Part shown: positions 9,691 to 22,384 of the stretch, piece after piece
Numbering within the stretch: position 1 is the first letter of the stretch
How the letters are laid out: each line of letters begins with the position of its first letter
Source: Gammaproteobacteria bacterium
Lineage (GTDB): Bacteria; Pseudomonadota; Gammaproteobacteria; UBA6429; Thiohalophilaceae
Assembly: GCA_016194635.1 (NCBI GenBank)
Contig: JACQBC010000013.1
Coordinates: forward strand, 1 to 64,000
Length of the DNA: 64,000 nucleotides
Direction: 5' to 3'
Notes under the pieces: generated by a model
Databases searched by the model: none
Seen by the model: the letters and a program-made list of their open reading frames with translations, nothing else
What the model was told of the DNA's origin: nothing
Translations under genes and position numbers: made by a program

Positions 9691-11085
9691 TTACTGCACC
9701 GAAATATGTTCCGACCAATTGCCTTCGGGTAAAAACTCGGCTTCGTTGCTAATTCGTTTGGCCTCGTCGTGACGGCCCAGGGCGGCCAGGATCTGCGCCT
9801 TCACCATGAGTGAATCCTTGGCATCGGGGCGTAAGCGCAAGGCCGCGTCGATGGCGTCAAGCGCGAGGGTTTGCTGTTTGGTAACCAGATAACCCAACGC
9901 CAGATTATGATAACCTTTTTGATAACTGGGATCATATTGAATGGTTTGTTTAAAATGCTCAATGGCGTGCGCATAGTCGCCACGCCGCGCATAGATTACC
10001 CCCAAGTCATCGTGCGCCTCGGCGTTTTTGTTGTCTATTGCAATGGCCTGTTTTAGGTCTTGCTCGGCCTCGAGCTCGTCACCCTTCCAGATATAACGCA
10101 CGCCGCGTTTGGTTAAGGCGCGTGAATCGGCCGGATGGCGCTGCAGGTAGATGCTCAAGTCGGCGATTCCCGCTTCTAAATATCCGCCCCGGCCGCGTGC
10201 CAGGCCCCGGCCAAAATAGGCCGCATCGAGGCTGTTATCCAAGTGTAGCGCCCGGCTGTAATCTTCAATGGCGGAATCGAATTCCTGCAACTCGGCATAG
10301 GCGTCCGCGCGTTTCACATACAGCGTTGCATCGGTAGGCGTGTTACGCAATTGATCACTATACTGCGCGATCAAGCGCTGCAGGTCCTCGGGGGTTTTGG
10401 TTTCCTCGTTGGCCGCGGCCTGCGGGGTTGCCGGAAATTCAGCACTGGGCGACAAATATTTCCCCGCCTGTAAGGGTAGATCGCCAAAACACGTTTTATA
10501 CAGTTTGCTGGTAAAAACCGCCCGCTTGTCCGGGTCGCTGCTGAGTAAATCGGATTCGTTTAATAATAACACCACCTCGTCCTTCTTGCCCTGGCGGCAT
10601 TGTTCATGAATCCGAACCCCCGAGGCATCGAATTGACGGAAGCCGTGAAACTCGCCGTCATAATGGTGAAGATTTATAAAGGTATAAATAGGCGCGTTGC
10701 GGTACTTGGGTAAATATCCGGACAAATAATCGCGCACTAACACGCCTTTTGCATCGTAGATAAATACCTCGATTTGATGGATGTTATCCGGCGCCTGCGT
10801 TTCACGCTGAATACGGCTGAGCAAACGATTATTGCTCGCATCGTAATAACTGGTTTCATGGTAAAACTTCGGCAGTTCATAATAGCCGCCGTCCGTCTCC
10901 GTGGTTTTGATCGATTTGCCTTGCAGAAGTTTTTGATGCAAGGCATAGAGCTCGGCGGTGAAATCATTCCACAGTTTCACCTTGGCATGATCGGATTTTA
11001 GCGGGGTAACTTCAAGGGCGTGTAAATTGGCCGTCAATAGCAGTAAAAACACGGGTCCGGCAAACCGGCATAACTTTGTTAACAT
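9691..11085 (-). CDS. Secreted TPR-repeat protein of unknown function
   Basis: The 464 residues begin with a signal peptide (FAGPVFLLLLTANLHALE). The N-terminal half (about 24-220) is an unrecognised globular domain rich in Tyr and Asp. From about 240 to 450 there are five to six TPR units (for example YVKRADAYAELQEFDSAIED, AHDDLGVIYARRGDYAHAIE, KGYHNLALGYL). TPRs normally mediate protein-protein contacts, here in the periplasm. It is a single gene between the atp operon terminator and the SlyD-like gene. I do not recognise a specific function. Confidence 0.8.
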   Translation of the reverse strand: MLTKLCRFAGPVFLLLLTANLHALEVTPLKSDHAKVKLWNDFTAELYALHQKLLQGKSIKTTETDGGYYELPKFYHETSYYDASNNRLLSRIQRETQAPDNIHQIEVFIYDAKGVLVRDYLSGYLPKYRNAPIYTFINLHHYDGEFHGFRQFDASGVRIHEQCRQGKKDEVVLLLNESDLLSSDPDKRAVFTSKLYKTCFGDLPLQAGKYLSPSAEFPATPQAAANEETKTPEDLQRLIAQYSDQLRNTPTDATLYVKRADAYAELQEFDSAIEDYSRALHLDNSLDAAYFGRGLARGRGGYLEAGIADLSIYLQRHPADSRALTKRGVRYIWKGDELEAEQDLKQAIAIDNKNAEAHDDLGVIYARRGDYAHAIEHFKQTIQYDPSYQKGYHNLALGYLVTKQQTLALDAIDAALRLRPDAKDSLMVKAQILAALGRHDEAKRISNEAEFLPEGNWSEHISVQ

Positions 11086-11357
11086 GGTCTACTCCCTGAA
11101 CTGTAGGGTGTTCAATCTAGTGTGTGGCGCGCTATCTAAAAAATTGTTCCGCAAGGGTATAAGCACGGCATGAACAATAGCAGGACTGTCCCCGGAAACG
11201 TTTCTTCAAATAACTATAGAACGTTTTGAGTTAGAAAATATTCTTTTATTTTGCGTTGCGCGGGGAATAAATTGCATTTTGCAAATTGCATAGGGATTTG
11301 CACTGTTATTTAAGCATACTCTAATGTTTGACGACACCTCCCCCGCATCCGCCGCCA

Positions 11358-11384
11358 TAAAAAAAGGCGGCCGCGACCGCCTTG
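11358..11384 (-). terminator. Rho-independent terminator of the atp operon
   Basis: On the minus strand an AAGGCGG...CCGCCTT stem (11364-11370 with 11377-11383) is followed by a run of seven T (the A run at 11359-11365). It lies about 30 bases after the atpC stop codon. The 11086-11357 interval up to the TPR gene holds no other recognisable gene. Confidence 0.88.
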
Positions 11385-11414
11385 GGTGTTGGTGTATAAA
11401 ATTAATAATAGATT

Positions 11415-11837
11415 TTATTTGAGTTTCTTGCGCAGACGTTGGATCGTCTGTAACTGCGCCACGGCCTGGGCAAATTTGGCTTGCGCCTCGGCGATTTCCA
11501 TGTCGCCGGTTTTATCTTTAAGCGCCTGCTCGGCGGCTTGTTTGGCTTGCAGCGCGGCGGCTTCGTCCAGGTCCTGCGCGCGCAGCGCGGTGTCGGAGAG
11601 AATCGTGACGACAAACGGCTGCACTTCGAGAACACCGCCGGAGACGTAGATCGATTCTTCTTCGCCGCCTTGTTTCTTGATACGTACTTCACCGGGCTTG
11701 AGGGTGGTGATCATCTGGGTATGTTGCGGGTAAATACCCACCTCGCCCAAGGCGGCGGGGGCGACAACCATTTCGGCCAAACCTGAAAACAAGCTGCGCT
11801 CTGCGCTGACGATATCTAAGTGCATGGTCATGGCCAT
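11415..11837 (-). CDS. atpC: ATP synthase F1 epsilon subunit
   Basis: The 140 residues show the epsilon fold: a beta-sandwich ([55 protein letters not shown]) followed by the helical hairpin ([17 protein letters not shown]). Epsilon is part of the central rotor stalk and inhibits wasteful hydrolysis. It is the last gene of the atp operon, with the terminator just after. Either the ATG at 11837 or the next one (MTMHLD) may be the start. Confidence 0.96.
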   Translation of the reverse strand: MAMTMHLDIVSAERSLFSGLAEMVVAPAALGEVGIYPQHTQMITTLKPGEVRIKKQGGEEESIYVSGGVLEVQPFVVTILSDTALRAQDLDEAAALQAKQAAEQALKDKTGDMEIAEAQAKFAQAVAQLQTIQRLRKKLK

Positions 11838-11894
11838 ATCTCTGCCTCTGCTGGGTGGTTGGAGGAAGGAACTCGTTTCCCCGTGGGTTTACGG

Positions 11895-13286
<1,392 letters not shown>

Positions 13287-13373
13287 TTAAAAGCTCATTC
13301 GGTTTCAACATACCCCTCCCCTTGCGGGACGTGTACCCGCGGGGTGGAAGGTTGGGATGGGGTATAAGCATAC

Positions 13374-14240
13374 TTAAATCGCCGCAGCCCCGCCGACGAT
13401 CTCGGAAATTTCCTGGGTGATGGCGGCCTGCCGTGCCTTGTTATACGACAGCTGCAATTCACCGATTAATTCACCGGCGTTGTCAGAGGCTGATTTCATC
13501 GCCACCATCCGCGAGGCCATTTCACAAGCGACGTTTTCCACCAATCCCTGGTAGACCAGCGATTCGATGTAACGCATCATTAAATGATCCAAGATTTCCT
13601 TGGCGCCGGGTTCGTAAATGTAGTCCCAATAGTGCTTGAGCTGGTCCTCTTCTTTAATCGATACCACCGGCAGTAATTGATCTATGCGTGGCGACTGGGT
13701 CATGGTGTTAACGAATTCATTGAAGACCATGAACAACCGATCGATCTCGCCATTGTTATAAGCATCAAGCATCGCCTTCACCGGGCCAATAACGGCGGAC
13801 GCGCTTGGCGCATCCCCCAGCTGCGTGGTCTGGGCGCGGATAGTACCCTTCAGGCGTTTGAAAAAATTCAGCGCCTTGCGGCCGATGGTGCAATATTCAA
13901 CCTCTGCCGCGTGATCGCGCCACTGTTTCATATGCTGCAAGGTGGCCTTGAATTCATTATTATTCAGACCACCGCACAGCCCGCGATCGGAGGAAATAAT
14001 AATATAGCCGACACGCTTGACCGTCTCGCGGTGTTTCAAATACGGATGTTTGTACTCGCTGTGCGCAAACGCCAAATGATGGATGACCTGACGCATCTTT
14101 TGCGAATACGGCCGGGTCGCCGCCATCCGTTCTTGCGCCTTACGCATCTTGCTCGCCGCCACCATTTCCATGGCGCGGGTAATCTTCTGCGTGTTTTTCA
14201 CGCTTTTGATCTTGCTGCGAATTTCTTTGCTGCCTGCCAT
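13374..14240 (-). CDS. atpG: ATP synthase F1 gamma subunit
   Basis: Gamma is the rotating central shaft. The 288 residues start [20 protein letters not shown] and end with the conserved C-terminal helix ([28 protein letters not shown]). The conserved [10 protein letters not shown] segment is present. It lies 13 bp after atpA and 102 bp before atpD. Confidence 0.98.
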   Translation of the reverse strand: MAGSKEIRSKIKSVKNTQKITRAMEMVAASKMRKAQERMAATRPYSQKMRQVIHHLAFAHSEYKHPYLKHRETVKRVGYIIISSDRGLCGGLNNNEFKATLQHMKQWRDHAAEVEYCTIGRKALNFFKRLKGTIRAQTTQLGDAPSASAVIGPVKAMLDAYNNGEIDRLFMVFNEFVNTMTQSPRIDQLLPVVSIKEEDQLKHYWDYIYEPGAKEILDHLMMRYIESLVYQGLVENVACEMASRMVAMKSASDNAGELIGELQLSYNKARQAAITQEISEIVGGAAAI

Positions 14241-14253
14241 TTGTATTCCCCGA

Positions 14254-15795
14254 TTAATACGATCCGGTTTTCTTAAACTTCTCGATTGCCGTCTTCATCT
14301 GCTTTTCAATCTCATCGTTGAAGTCACCGCTGCTGTTGATCTTGTCGAGCAGGTCTTTGTTGTTGGCGCGGATATGCGCCAATAACGCGGCCTCAAACGC
14401 CACCACTTTCTTTACAGCAACATCGTCGAGGTAACCGGCGTTGGCGGCCAGTAATGAAAACCCTTGCTCGGCCACCGTCAACGGCGAATACTGTTTTTGT
14501 TTCATCAGTTCCGTCACGCGTTGACCACGGTCGATCTGTTTGCGGGTGGCTTCATCCAAATCCGACGCGAATTGGGCAAAGGCCGCCAGTTCGCGGTACT
14601 GGGCCAGCGACAGCCGCACACCACCCCCGAGTTTTCTGATGATCTTGGTTTGCGCCGCGCCACCGACGCGCGACACCGACAGACCGGCGTTGATGGCCGG
14701 ACGGATACCGGCGTTAAATAAATCCGATTCCAAGAAAATTTGCCCGTCGGTGATCGAGATCACGTTGGTGGGTACGAACGCCGACACGTCACCGGCTTGG
14801 GTTTCGATGATCGGCAAGGCGGTCAACGAACCGGTCTTGCCCTTGACGGCGCCCTTGGTGTATTTCTCCACGTATTCTTCGTTAACCCGCGCCGCGCGTT
14901 CCAACAAACGGCTATGCAAATAAAACACGTCCCCGGGGTAGGCTTCACGGCCGGGGGGGCGCCGTAGTAACAAGGACACTTGGCGATAGGCCCAAGCTTG
15001 TTTAGTCAAGTCATCGTAGATGATCAACGCGTCTTGGCCGTTGTCACGGAAATATTCGCCCATCGAACAGCCCGAATACGGCGCGATAAATTGCATCGCG
15101 GCGGATTCCGAGGCGGTGGCGGCGACGACGATGGTATGGTCCATGGCGCCGTGTTCTTCCAGTTTACGCACCACGTTGGCGACCGACGACGCCTTTTGGC
15201 CGATGGCGACGTAAATACATTTTACGCCGGTGCCTTTTTGATTGATGATGGCATCCACGGCCACCGCGGTTTTACCGGTTTGACGATCGCCGATGATCAG
15301 TTCGCGCTGACCACGTCCCACCGGCACCATCGCATCAATAGCTTTCAAGCCAAGTTGCACCGGCTGGCTCACGGATTTACGAGTGATGACACCAGGCGCG
15401 ACTTTTTCAATCGGCGCGCTGAGTTTGGCGGGTACCGGACCCTTGCCGTCGATCGGCTGGCCCAATGAATTCACCACCCGGCCGAGCAACTCCGGACCCA
15501 CCGGCACTTCTAAGATACGCCCGGTACATTTGACCTTGGCGCCTTCGGAAATATGGCTGTAGTCGCCTAGCACCACCGCACCCACCGAGTCACGCTCCAG
15601 GTTCAACGCCATGCCGAAGGTGTTATTCGGAAATTCGATCATTTCGCCGTACATCACGTCGGCTAGACCATGTACACGTACGACACCGTCGGCCACCGAA
15701 ACCACGCTGCCTTCGTTGCGCGCTTCCGAGACCAGTTTAAAATTCTCGATGCGTTTCTTGATTAATTCGCTGATTTCCGCTGGATTGAGTTGCAT
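14254..15795 (-). CDS. atpA: ATP synthase F1 alpha subunit
   Basis: This is the non-catalytic nucleotide-binding subunit. The 513 residues start [19 protein letters not shown] and carry the P-loop GDRQTGKT, the arginine-finger region (ISVSRVGG-like [13 protein letters not shown]) and the KQKQYSPL C-terminal segment. It lies in the standard position after atpH. Confidence 0.99.
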   Translation of the reverse strand: MQLNPAEISELIKKRIENFKLVSEARNEGSVVSVADGVVRVHGLADVMYGEMIEFPNNTFGMALNLERDSVGAVVLGDYSHISEGAKVKCTGRILEVPVGPELLGRVVNSLGQPIDGKGPVPAKLSAPIEKVAPGVITRKSVSQPVQLGLKAIDAMVPVGRGQRELIIGDRQTGKTAVAVDAIINQKGTGVKCIYVAIGQKASSVANVVRKLEEHGAMDHTIVVAATASESAAMQFIAPYSGCSMGEYFRDNGQDALIIYDDLTKQAWAYRQVSLLLRRPPGREAYPGDVFYLHSRLLERAARVNEEYVEKYTKGAVKGKTGSLTALPIIETQAGDVSAFVPTNVISITDGQIFLESDLFNAGIRPAINAGLSVSRVGGAAQTKIIRKLGGGVRLSLAQYRELAAFAQFASDLDEATRKQIDRGQRVTELMKQKQYSPLTVAEQGFSLLAANAGYLDDVAVKKVVAFEAALLAHIRANNKDLLDKINSSGDFNDEIEKQMKTAIEKFKKTGSY

Positions 15796-15824
15796 TGCCT
15801 GATCCTCTTAAAACTTAAATTTGT

Positions 15825-16361
15825 TCAATGTGCCAAGGCGTAGGCCAATTTTTCCAACTGGCCGGTCACCGAACCGTCGATCACCATGTCACCGGCGCGT
15901 ACCACCGCACCGCCAATCAACGCCGCGTCGACCTTGGCGACTAAATTCACTTCGCGGCCGAGACGTTTTTTCAAACCGGCGCTGATCACCTGCTGTTGGG
16001 CAGGGCTTAATGGAAAGGCCGAGATCACTTCCGCGTCGATACGCCGTTCCGCGTCGGCGCGTAATTGTTCAAAGATCACCGCGATTTCCGGTACTACCGC
16101 CAAGCGTTTATTCTCCACCAACACCTGCAGAAAACTTTTACCCTGAGGAATGAGCTGCTCGGCCAACACCTCCAGCAATAATGCCGCCAAGGTATCCTTG
16201 GATACCAAAGGATTATCGATGTATTTGCTCAACGCCGGATCAACCACCACCCTCGCGGCCCGTTGTAATAGACGGGTCCAGGGGGTGTAGTCGCCGCTCG
16301 CCTTGGCCAGTTCAAATACGGCCTGGGCATAAGGGCGGGCGATGGTGCTTTTCTCAGCCAT
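15825..16361 (-). CDS. atpH: ATP synthase F1 delta subunit
   Basis: Delta joins the peripheral stalk to the top of F1. The 178-residue length is normal. It starts ARPYAQAVFELA, the family signature, and ends with the C-terminal beta-hairpin region (LIGGAVVRAGDMVIDGSV). It lies 14 bp after atpF. Confidence 0.97.
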   Translation of the reverse strand: MAEKSTIARPYAQAVFELAKASGDYTPWTRLLQRAARVVVDPALSKYIDNPLVSKDTLAALLLEVLAEQLIPQGKSFLQVLVENKRLAVVPEIAVIFEQLRADAERRIDAEVISAFPLSPAQQQVISAGLKKRLGREVNLVAKVDAALIGGAVVRAGDMVIDGSVTGQLEKLAYALAH

Positions 16362-16375
16362 TTAACCCCCTCCGT

Positions 16376-16846
16376 TCACAGTTGCGCCACGAGATCTTTG
16401 AGCAGATCTTCGTTGGCCGCCGCGTTGATTTCTTTTTTCAAGACGCGGCTGGCGCCGGCCACCGCCAGTGTCGCCACTTGGCCGCGCAGTTGTTCGCGCG
16501 CCCGCTGCACGTTCTGTTCGATTTCAGCGCGCGCCGCGGTCACGATACGCTCGGCTTCCGTCTTCGCCTGGCTCTTGGCGCTGTCGATGATCTCGGCCGC
16601 GCGTTTTTCCGCCTGACCCATGATCTCTTGGGCCTGCGTCTTGGCTTCGCGTAAGATCTCGGCGATCTTCTGCCGCGACAATTCTTCGTCGCGTTGGGCT
16701 TTTTCCGCCGCGGCCAGACCGTCGGCGATTTGCGTGCGCCGGGTATGCAGCGCGTTCATGATCGGCGGCCACACGAATTTCATCGTGAACCAGATAAACA
16801 AGGCAAACGTGATGGTTTGTCCCAGCAAGGTCATATTAATATTCAT
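16376..16846 (-). CDS. atpF: ATP synthase Fo b subunit
   Basis: The b subunit forms the peripheral stalk. The 156 residues have one N-terminal membrane segment ([20 protein letters not shown]) and a long charged, Ala-rich helix that dimerises. The start [10 protein letters not shown] is typical. It lies between atpE and atpH. Confidence 0.98.
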   Translation of the reverse strand: MNINMTLLGQTITFALFIWFTMKFVWPPIMNALHTRRTQIADGLAAAEKAQRDEELSRQKIAEILREAKTQAQEIMGQAEKRAAEIIDSAKSQAKTEAERIVTAARAEIEQNVQRAREQLRGQVATLAVAGASRVLKKEINAAANEDLLKDLVAQL

Positions 16847-16875
16847 AACATCGGCCCTTTAATCAAAACCGCGGA

Positions 16876-17136
<261 letters not shown>

Positions 17137-17193
17137 CTAATCTATAAAAGTTAATAAGTTAAAAATTAAAATCCGTAAAATAAAAATTGCTGC

Positions 17194-18126
<933 letters not shown>

Positions 18127-18522
18127 TTAGCGTCCGGTCGCACGCGGTGCGTAGGCCCGGGCGAAAAAATACCCACTGTAGGCAAGTACCAACCCTGTCA
18201 GTAAGGCTAAGGGCAATAAGCGTAAGTGGTGCATGCCTAACACCAACATCGCCAACATTACCAGTAACCTCAGGAGTATGCTCTGCATGAATACCCCTGG
18301 CTTGAGAACAGGTTGCCGGGCCTCGTCCTCGGTCGCCGCTTTCAAGCGCCAGGCCTGCACCCAGGTGCCTACCAGTACGATACCGCCACCGTAAATCAGG
18401 GCTAGAGAAAACGCTAACCCTTTGAAAAAAAAGGCCGCAATCGCAGCCAGCAGGGTGATAACGAGCTGTAACACCACGACCCGGCGCGCCGTCATAACGA
18501 GGGCATCTTCTGCTTGCCACAT
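18127..18522 (-). CDS. atpI: ATP synthase accessory protein AtpI
   Basis: The 131 residues have four hydrophobic helices (VVVLQLVITLLAAIAAFFF, LALIYGGGIVLVGTWV and two more near the C-terminus). AtpI proteins help assemble the c ring. Sequence conservation is low, as usual, but first position in the atp operon, length and topology fit. Transcription should begin just upstream at the promoter at 18567-18595. Confidence 0.93.
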   Translation of the reverse strand: MWQAEDALVMTARRVVVLQLVITLLAAIAAFFFKGLAFSLALIYGGGIVLVGTWVQAWRLKAATEDEARQPVLKPGVFMQSILLRLLVMLAMLVLGMHHLRLLPLALLTGLVLAYSGYFFARAYAPRATGR

Positions 18523-18566
18523 GGTGAGTCTTCTAAAGCGCCAGGTATGCCGTAGCTGGGCCGCGA

Positions 18567-18595
18567 AGTATATAAGGTTGATGAAAACCGGTCAA
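18567..18595 (-). promoter_or_regulatory. Sigma70-type promoter of the atp operon
   Basis: On the minus strand TTGACC (18590-18595) and TATACT (18567-18572) are separated by exactly 17 bases. The predicted start of transcription is about 38 bases before the atpI ATG. Nothing else in the 18523-18848 gap looks coding; a 110-residue minus-strand frame there lacks any recognisable feature. Confidence 0.82.
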
Positions 18596-18848
18596 TGCAA
18601 CCGACCTTGCGAAGAGACGTACCGTTATTGTTGACACCATGACTAACGGTGCGATTTATGTGGTCCGGTTTGATTGACGGTTTAGAAATAAAATCGCCGT
18701 TGCTCGATTTCATCACTGGCTTGTTCAATTTATTATCCTCCGGCATGATTTTGTACATCGCATAAAACACCGTGCTGTATGGTGGGGCCTGGTATTTTAG
18801 TCTATGGTTGATCGATTGATACATTTTAAGGGGATATTAGGGGGATAG

Positions 18849-19475
18849 ATGCTAAACACTGTTAAATTATTCATACCGTTAAGTTTACTTCTCGTGGTTG
18901 GCGCCTGCGCCACGCTCAATAAAGACGAATGCCAACACGCCAACTGGCGCACCATCGGTTACGAAGATGCCTGCAAAGGTTACCGCAGCGATCATATCGG
19001 CGCGCACCGTTCGGCCTGCGCGCAATACGCGGTGACCCCGGATATGGCGAGTTACCAAAGCGGTTACCAGGAGGGGCTGGGAGTATATTGTAAACCCTAT
19101 AACGGTTATCAGCTGGGTCTAAACGGTGGCGTCTATACGGGTGTCTGTAGCGCCGCGCTGGAACCCGGGTTTTTATCGGCGTATAACACCGGCAAAGGAA
19201 TTTTCTCGGCGCAAACCGAATTGAATAACGCTAAAAATCACTATAAATATACCCAAGATCAAATTAACACCCTCAACAAATCCCTTAAGGACGATGAAAA
19301 CCAGCTTATCGTCGCTGCTAACACAGCGGAAAAACGCCTCGCCATCATCAATGATATGAAAAATCTCAGCGCTGAGTTAGAACGTCTCTCGGACCAAACC
19401 CGCGACATCGAAGCCTCAATTGACGATTTATCGCATCACCTGAATCATTTAAAAGAACGCAGTCCGTACAAATAA
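18849..19475 (+). CDS. DUF2799-type lipoprotein
   Basis: The 208 residues start with a lipoprotein signal (LSLLLVVGAC, lipobox Cys at about 20). The mature part has the spaced pattern C..NW..IGYEDAC.G, then SYQSGYQEGLGVYCKPYNGY and SAYNTGKG, which I associate with the DUF2799 family. The C-terminal 80 residues are a predicted coiled coil (LNNAKNHYKYTQDQINTLNK). It is probably anchored in the outer membrane. It is a single gene divergent from the atp operon; function unknown. AGGGGGA precedes the ATG. Confidence 0.82.
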   Translation: MLNTVKLFIPLSLLLVVGACATLNKDECQHANWRTIGYEDACKGYRSDHIGAHRSACAQYAVTPDMASYQSGYQEGLGVYCKPYNGYQLGLNGGVYTGVCSAALEPGFLSAYNTGKGIFSAQTELNNAKNHYKYTQDQINTLNKSLKDDENQLIVAANTAEKRLAIINDMKNLSAELERLSDQTRDIEASIDDLSHHLNHLKERSPYK

Positions 19476-19548
19476 ACCCAACCCCTAGGCAAGAAATAAA
19501 TATTCGCTTCTCTCATTGAATTGTATGCGGGGATGATCACCCTGTTCG

Positions 19549-19723
19549 ATGTTGGTGCTTGCCGAGTTCACCGCGGCGGGGAACCGTGGGCGACAGGGAC
19601 GATGCACAAGGATGTGCAAGTGTCGCGGAAGGCAGGATGCCATGAGCGACTGTCGCCCCCGAGCTTACAAGGACGTATTTACGGCGAGTCACCCGCCGCG
19701 ATGAACTCGGCAAGCACCAACAT
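19549..19723. repeat. Palindromic element P3 (long-core version)
   Basis: Arms of 32 bp (19549-19580 and 19692-19723) match as an inverted repeat with one mismatch. The core is about 111 bases. On the minus strand it begins TCGCCGTAAATACGTCC then TTGTAAGCTCG, recognisably the same core start as P1/P2, and continues with two further nested hairpins (TGCACA.. and GGCAGGATGCC). It lies between convergent genes and could act as a bidirectional terminator. Confidence 0.88.
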
Positions 19724-19747
19724 CACCACCAACAGAGTAGTAATACC

Positions 19748-20176
19748 TTAACACTGCTCCCAAGGCAGTCCTTCAAACCGCCACCCGCCTTTGCTACTGC
19801 GGTGATGGTGCTCATCCAGATCACCTTCAAAACCATCGACGATGTTGAACACGTTGCTAAAACCGTTTTGAATCAAGTGCACACCCGCTTCGTGCGAGCG
19901 TTTGCCGCTGCGACAGATCAATAATATTGGGACATTGTTGCCGCTGCTGTCGTGTGCCAGACCCCCTAAAATCAACTGACGGATCTCGCGCACAAAATTT
20001 GGATTGATGGTCCAATCGGGTTCATCGATCCACGGCACGTTGATCGCCCCGCTGGGATGACCGATAAATAAAAATTCCATATGCGAACGCACATCCACCA
20101 ACAGGGTCTTGGGTTCGCGCTGCCGCATTTCATAGGCGGCCTTTGAATTCAAGCTTTTGACAGTGATATCCGACAT
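19748..20176 (-). CDS. Rhodanese-domain sulfurtransferase
   Basis: A single rhodanese domain: LLVDVRSHMEF, GAINVPWID, the active-site loop CRSGKRS with the catalytic Cys, and a C-terminal GFEGDLDE. The frame opens at 20215, but the Met at 20176 (MSDITVKSLN) is the more natural start, giving 142 residues. Rhodaneses transfer sulfane sulfur to thiol acceptors. No signal peptide is seen. It converges on the DUF2799 gene across P3. Confidence 0.88.
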   Translation of the reverse strand: MSDITVKSLNSKAAYEMRQREPKTLLVDVRSHMEFLFIGHPSGAINVPWIDEPDWTINPNFVREIRQLILGGLAHDSSGNNVPILLICRSGKRSHEAGVHLIQNGFSNVFNIVDGFEGDLDEHHHRSSKGGWRFEGLPWEQC

Positions 20177-20346
20177 ACCCGATACGATTCGCGGTGCAAA
20201 CTCCCGCCTTACCAAGCCCTAGATAGGCCCCATCGATAGGCATAGTGTAGCCCAGGACAACCCCGCCCCGGCGTAAAAATGCTTATATCTGTAATGGATT
20301 TATGGCAGACTGTAGGGAGTTCCGACTCACCAAACCTCATAATCGC

Positions 20347-21582
20347 ATGGATGGGAAAACCGAACTTCTGAAGCAGTTGCGGATTGACCGCAGCACACCG
20401 CCCCCCGCGAGGCGCACCTCGGTGCGAATTTTAGTGGTGGCCGGTGGGGTTGTGGTCGTGTTGCTGGGCGTGTGGTTCACCTGGTCCAATCGCAACAGCA
20501 TTGAGGTGCAAACCGCCACTGCCCAACCCGCCGCCGCCGTGCAGGGCAGCACCGCTGTGCTCGATGCCAGCGGTTATGTCACGGCGCGCCGCCAAGCCAC
20601 GGTTTCCGCCAAAGTAACCGGACGGGTGGCCGAGGTATTGATCGAAGAGGGCCAACGGGTGGCCGCCGGCCAGGTGCTGGCGCGGCTGGATGCCACCGAC
20701 GCCAACGCGCAACTGAACCTGGCGCGCGCGCAACTCGATGTGGCACGCGCCCAGCTCGCCGACCTGCACCTGTTACTTGCCCAGGCCGAGCGCGACTTGG
20801 CGCGCCAACAAGATTTAGTCGCACGTAAACTGATCAGCCAACAAAGCGTCGATGACGCCCACACCTTGGTGGAATCACGCCGCTCACGCATCATCGCGCA
20901 GGAACGTGAAGTCGAAGTGGCCGAACGCAGTGTCGCCTTGGCGCAGGTGGGCGTGGACAATACGGTGATCCGCGCCCCCTTCGCGGGCGTGATCACGGTC
21001 AAGGCCGCGCAACCGGGCGAGATGGTGTCGCCGATTTCCGCCGGCGGTGGCTTTACCCGCACCGGCATCGGCACGCTGGTGGATATGGATTCGCTGGAGA
21101 TCGAAGTGGAGGTCAACGAAGCGTATATTGGCCGGGTGCAACCTGAGCAACCGGTCGAGACCACGCTCAATGCCTACCCGAACTGGAAGATCCCCGGCAA
21201 GGTCATCGCGATTATTCCCGCCGCGGATCGTAGCAAAGCTACTGTTAAGGTGCGCATCAGCATCGAAAACGTAAAAGACCCACGCATCGTACCCGACATG
21301 GGTGTGCGCGTGGCCTTTCTGGAAAAGCCTTCGTCCAGCACCGCCACACCGCCCTTGGCGGGTGTATTGATCCCAGCCAGCGCACTGCGTATACAAGGCG
21401 ATACTAACCTGGTGTTTGTCGTGGTCGACAACCACGCCCAGGCGCGCAAGGTCACCTTAGGCCAATCCTATTCGGATTTACGCCAGGTGCTGGCAGGCAT
21501 AAACGCCAATGAACCCGTGATTATTAAACCCGCGGCGGAACTTAAAGACGGTGATCGTGTGCATGTTAAACCTTTGCAGTAA
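20347..21582 (+). CDS. MacA/HlyD-type periplasmic adaptor of an ABC exporter
   Basis: This is a membrane-fusion protein with a short cytosolic N-terminus (MDGKTELLKQLRID), one membrane anchor (VRILVVAGGVVVVLLGVWFT), a lipoyl/barrel-sandwich domain (SAKVTGRVAEVLIEEGQRVAAG) and its returning half (APFAGVITVKAAQPGE), a long alpha-hairpin coiled coil, and a beta-barrel C-terminus. An in-frame ATG exists at 20302, but the MDGKTELL start fits the family. It heads a four-gene same-strand set with an ATPase and two FtsX-type permeases, typical of MacAB-like tripartite export or lipoprotein-handling systems. The substrate cannot be told. The outer-membrane partner is not here. Confidence 0.9.
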   Translation: MDGKTELLKQLRIDRSTPPPARRTSVRILVVAGGVVVVLLGVWFTWSNRNSIEVQTATAQPAAAVQGSTAVLDASGYVTARRQATVSAKVTGRVAEVLIEEGQRVAAGQVLARLDATDANAQLNLARAQLDVARAQLADLHLLLAQAERDLARQQDLVARKLISQQSVDDAHTLVESRRSRIIAQEREVEVAERSVALAQVGVDNTVIRAPFAGVITVKAAQPGEMVSPISAGGGFTRTGIGTLVDMDSLEIEVEVNEAYIGRVQPEQPVETTLNAYPNWKIPGKVIAIIPAADRSKATVKVRISIENVKDPRIVPDMGVRVAFLEKPSSSTATPPLAGVLIPASALRIQGDTNLVFVVVDNHAQARKVTLGQSYSDLRQVLAGINANEPVIIKPAAELKDGDRVHVKPLQ

Positions 21583-21680
21583 TGGGCAGTAATAGAGGGT
21601 GGTTACCGAGGGCTACCACTATCAAACCGCGCGAGAATGTGTAAACGCGCTAGACAATAATCTGGACAACGGAGTACACC

Positions 21681-22382
21681 ATGAACAATAACGATAACCT
21701 CGTCAACATTCGCGGCGTGACCAAAAGTTACCAACGCGCTAAACAAAAGGTTGAGGTGCTGCACGGCATCGATATCGACATTGCGCGCGGTGACTTTCTG
21801 GCGCTGATGGGCCCGTCGGGCTCGGGCAAAACCACCTTGCTGAATTTGATTGGCGGCTTGGACAAACCCAGTGCGGGCAGCATCAACGTGGCGGGCACCC
21901 GCATCGATCAGCTCAGCAGCGGTGAGCTTGCCCGCTGGCGTGCCAGCAACGTCGGTTTTGTATTTCAATTTTATAATTTACTGCCGATGTTGTCCGCGCT
22001 AAAAAATGTCGAACTGCCGCTGCTGTTGACGGGTTTATCCGGCACCGAACGCCGCCGCAACGCCGAGGTCGCTCTGCGCTTGGTTAACCTGGGTGATCGT
22101 ACCCAGCACAAACCCAAGGAACTCTCCGGCGGGCAGGAACAACGGGTTGCCATCGCGCGGGCGATCGTTTCTGATCCGACCCTGCTGATTTGCGATGAAC
22201 CCACCGGCGATCTCGACCGCCACACCGCCGATGAAATTCTCGGTTTGCTGCAAGTGTTAAACCGCGAGCACGGTAAAACCATCGTGATGGTGACCCACGA
22301 CCCCAAGGCCGCGGAGTTCGCGCACCGCCAATTACACTTGGATAAAGGTACGCTGGCCAAAAGCGCGAATAACGGGGGCTAG
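21681..22382 (+). CDS. MacB/LolD-type ABC transporter ATPase
   Basis: The 233-residue ATPase has Walker A GPSGSGKTT, Q-loop FQFYNLLPML, signature LSGGQEQRVAIARA (Gln-Glu-Gln where many have Gln-Gln-Gln), Walker B LLICDEPTGDLD and H-loop MVTHDP. The inserted X-loop region and size fit the MacB/LolD class, which powers mechanotransmission rather than channel transport. It lies 99 bp after the adaptor and 2 bp before the first permease. Confidence 0.95.
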   Translation: MNNNDNLVNIRGVTKSYQRAKQKVEVLHGIDIDIARGDFLALMGPSGSGKTTLLNLIGGLDKPSAGSINVAGTRIDQLSSGELARWRASNVGFVFQFYNLLPMLSALKNVELPLLLTGLSGTERRRNAEVALRLVNLGDRTQHKPKELSGGQEQRVAIARAIVSDPTLLICDEPTGDLDRHTADEILGLLQVLNREHGKTIVMVTHDPKAAEFAHRQLHLDKGTLAKSANNGG

Positions 22383-22384
22383 GC

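Noticed and set aside
18492-18824. A 110-codon minus-strand frame upstream of atpI
   Set aside because: It overlaps the atpI start and the clear TTGACC/TATACT promoter and shows no family features.
19521-19751. Small frames inside palindromes P1-P7 (for example 76 codons over P3)
   Set aside because: They are translations of the palindromic repeats and reappear at each copy in changing frames.
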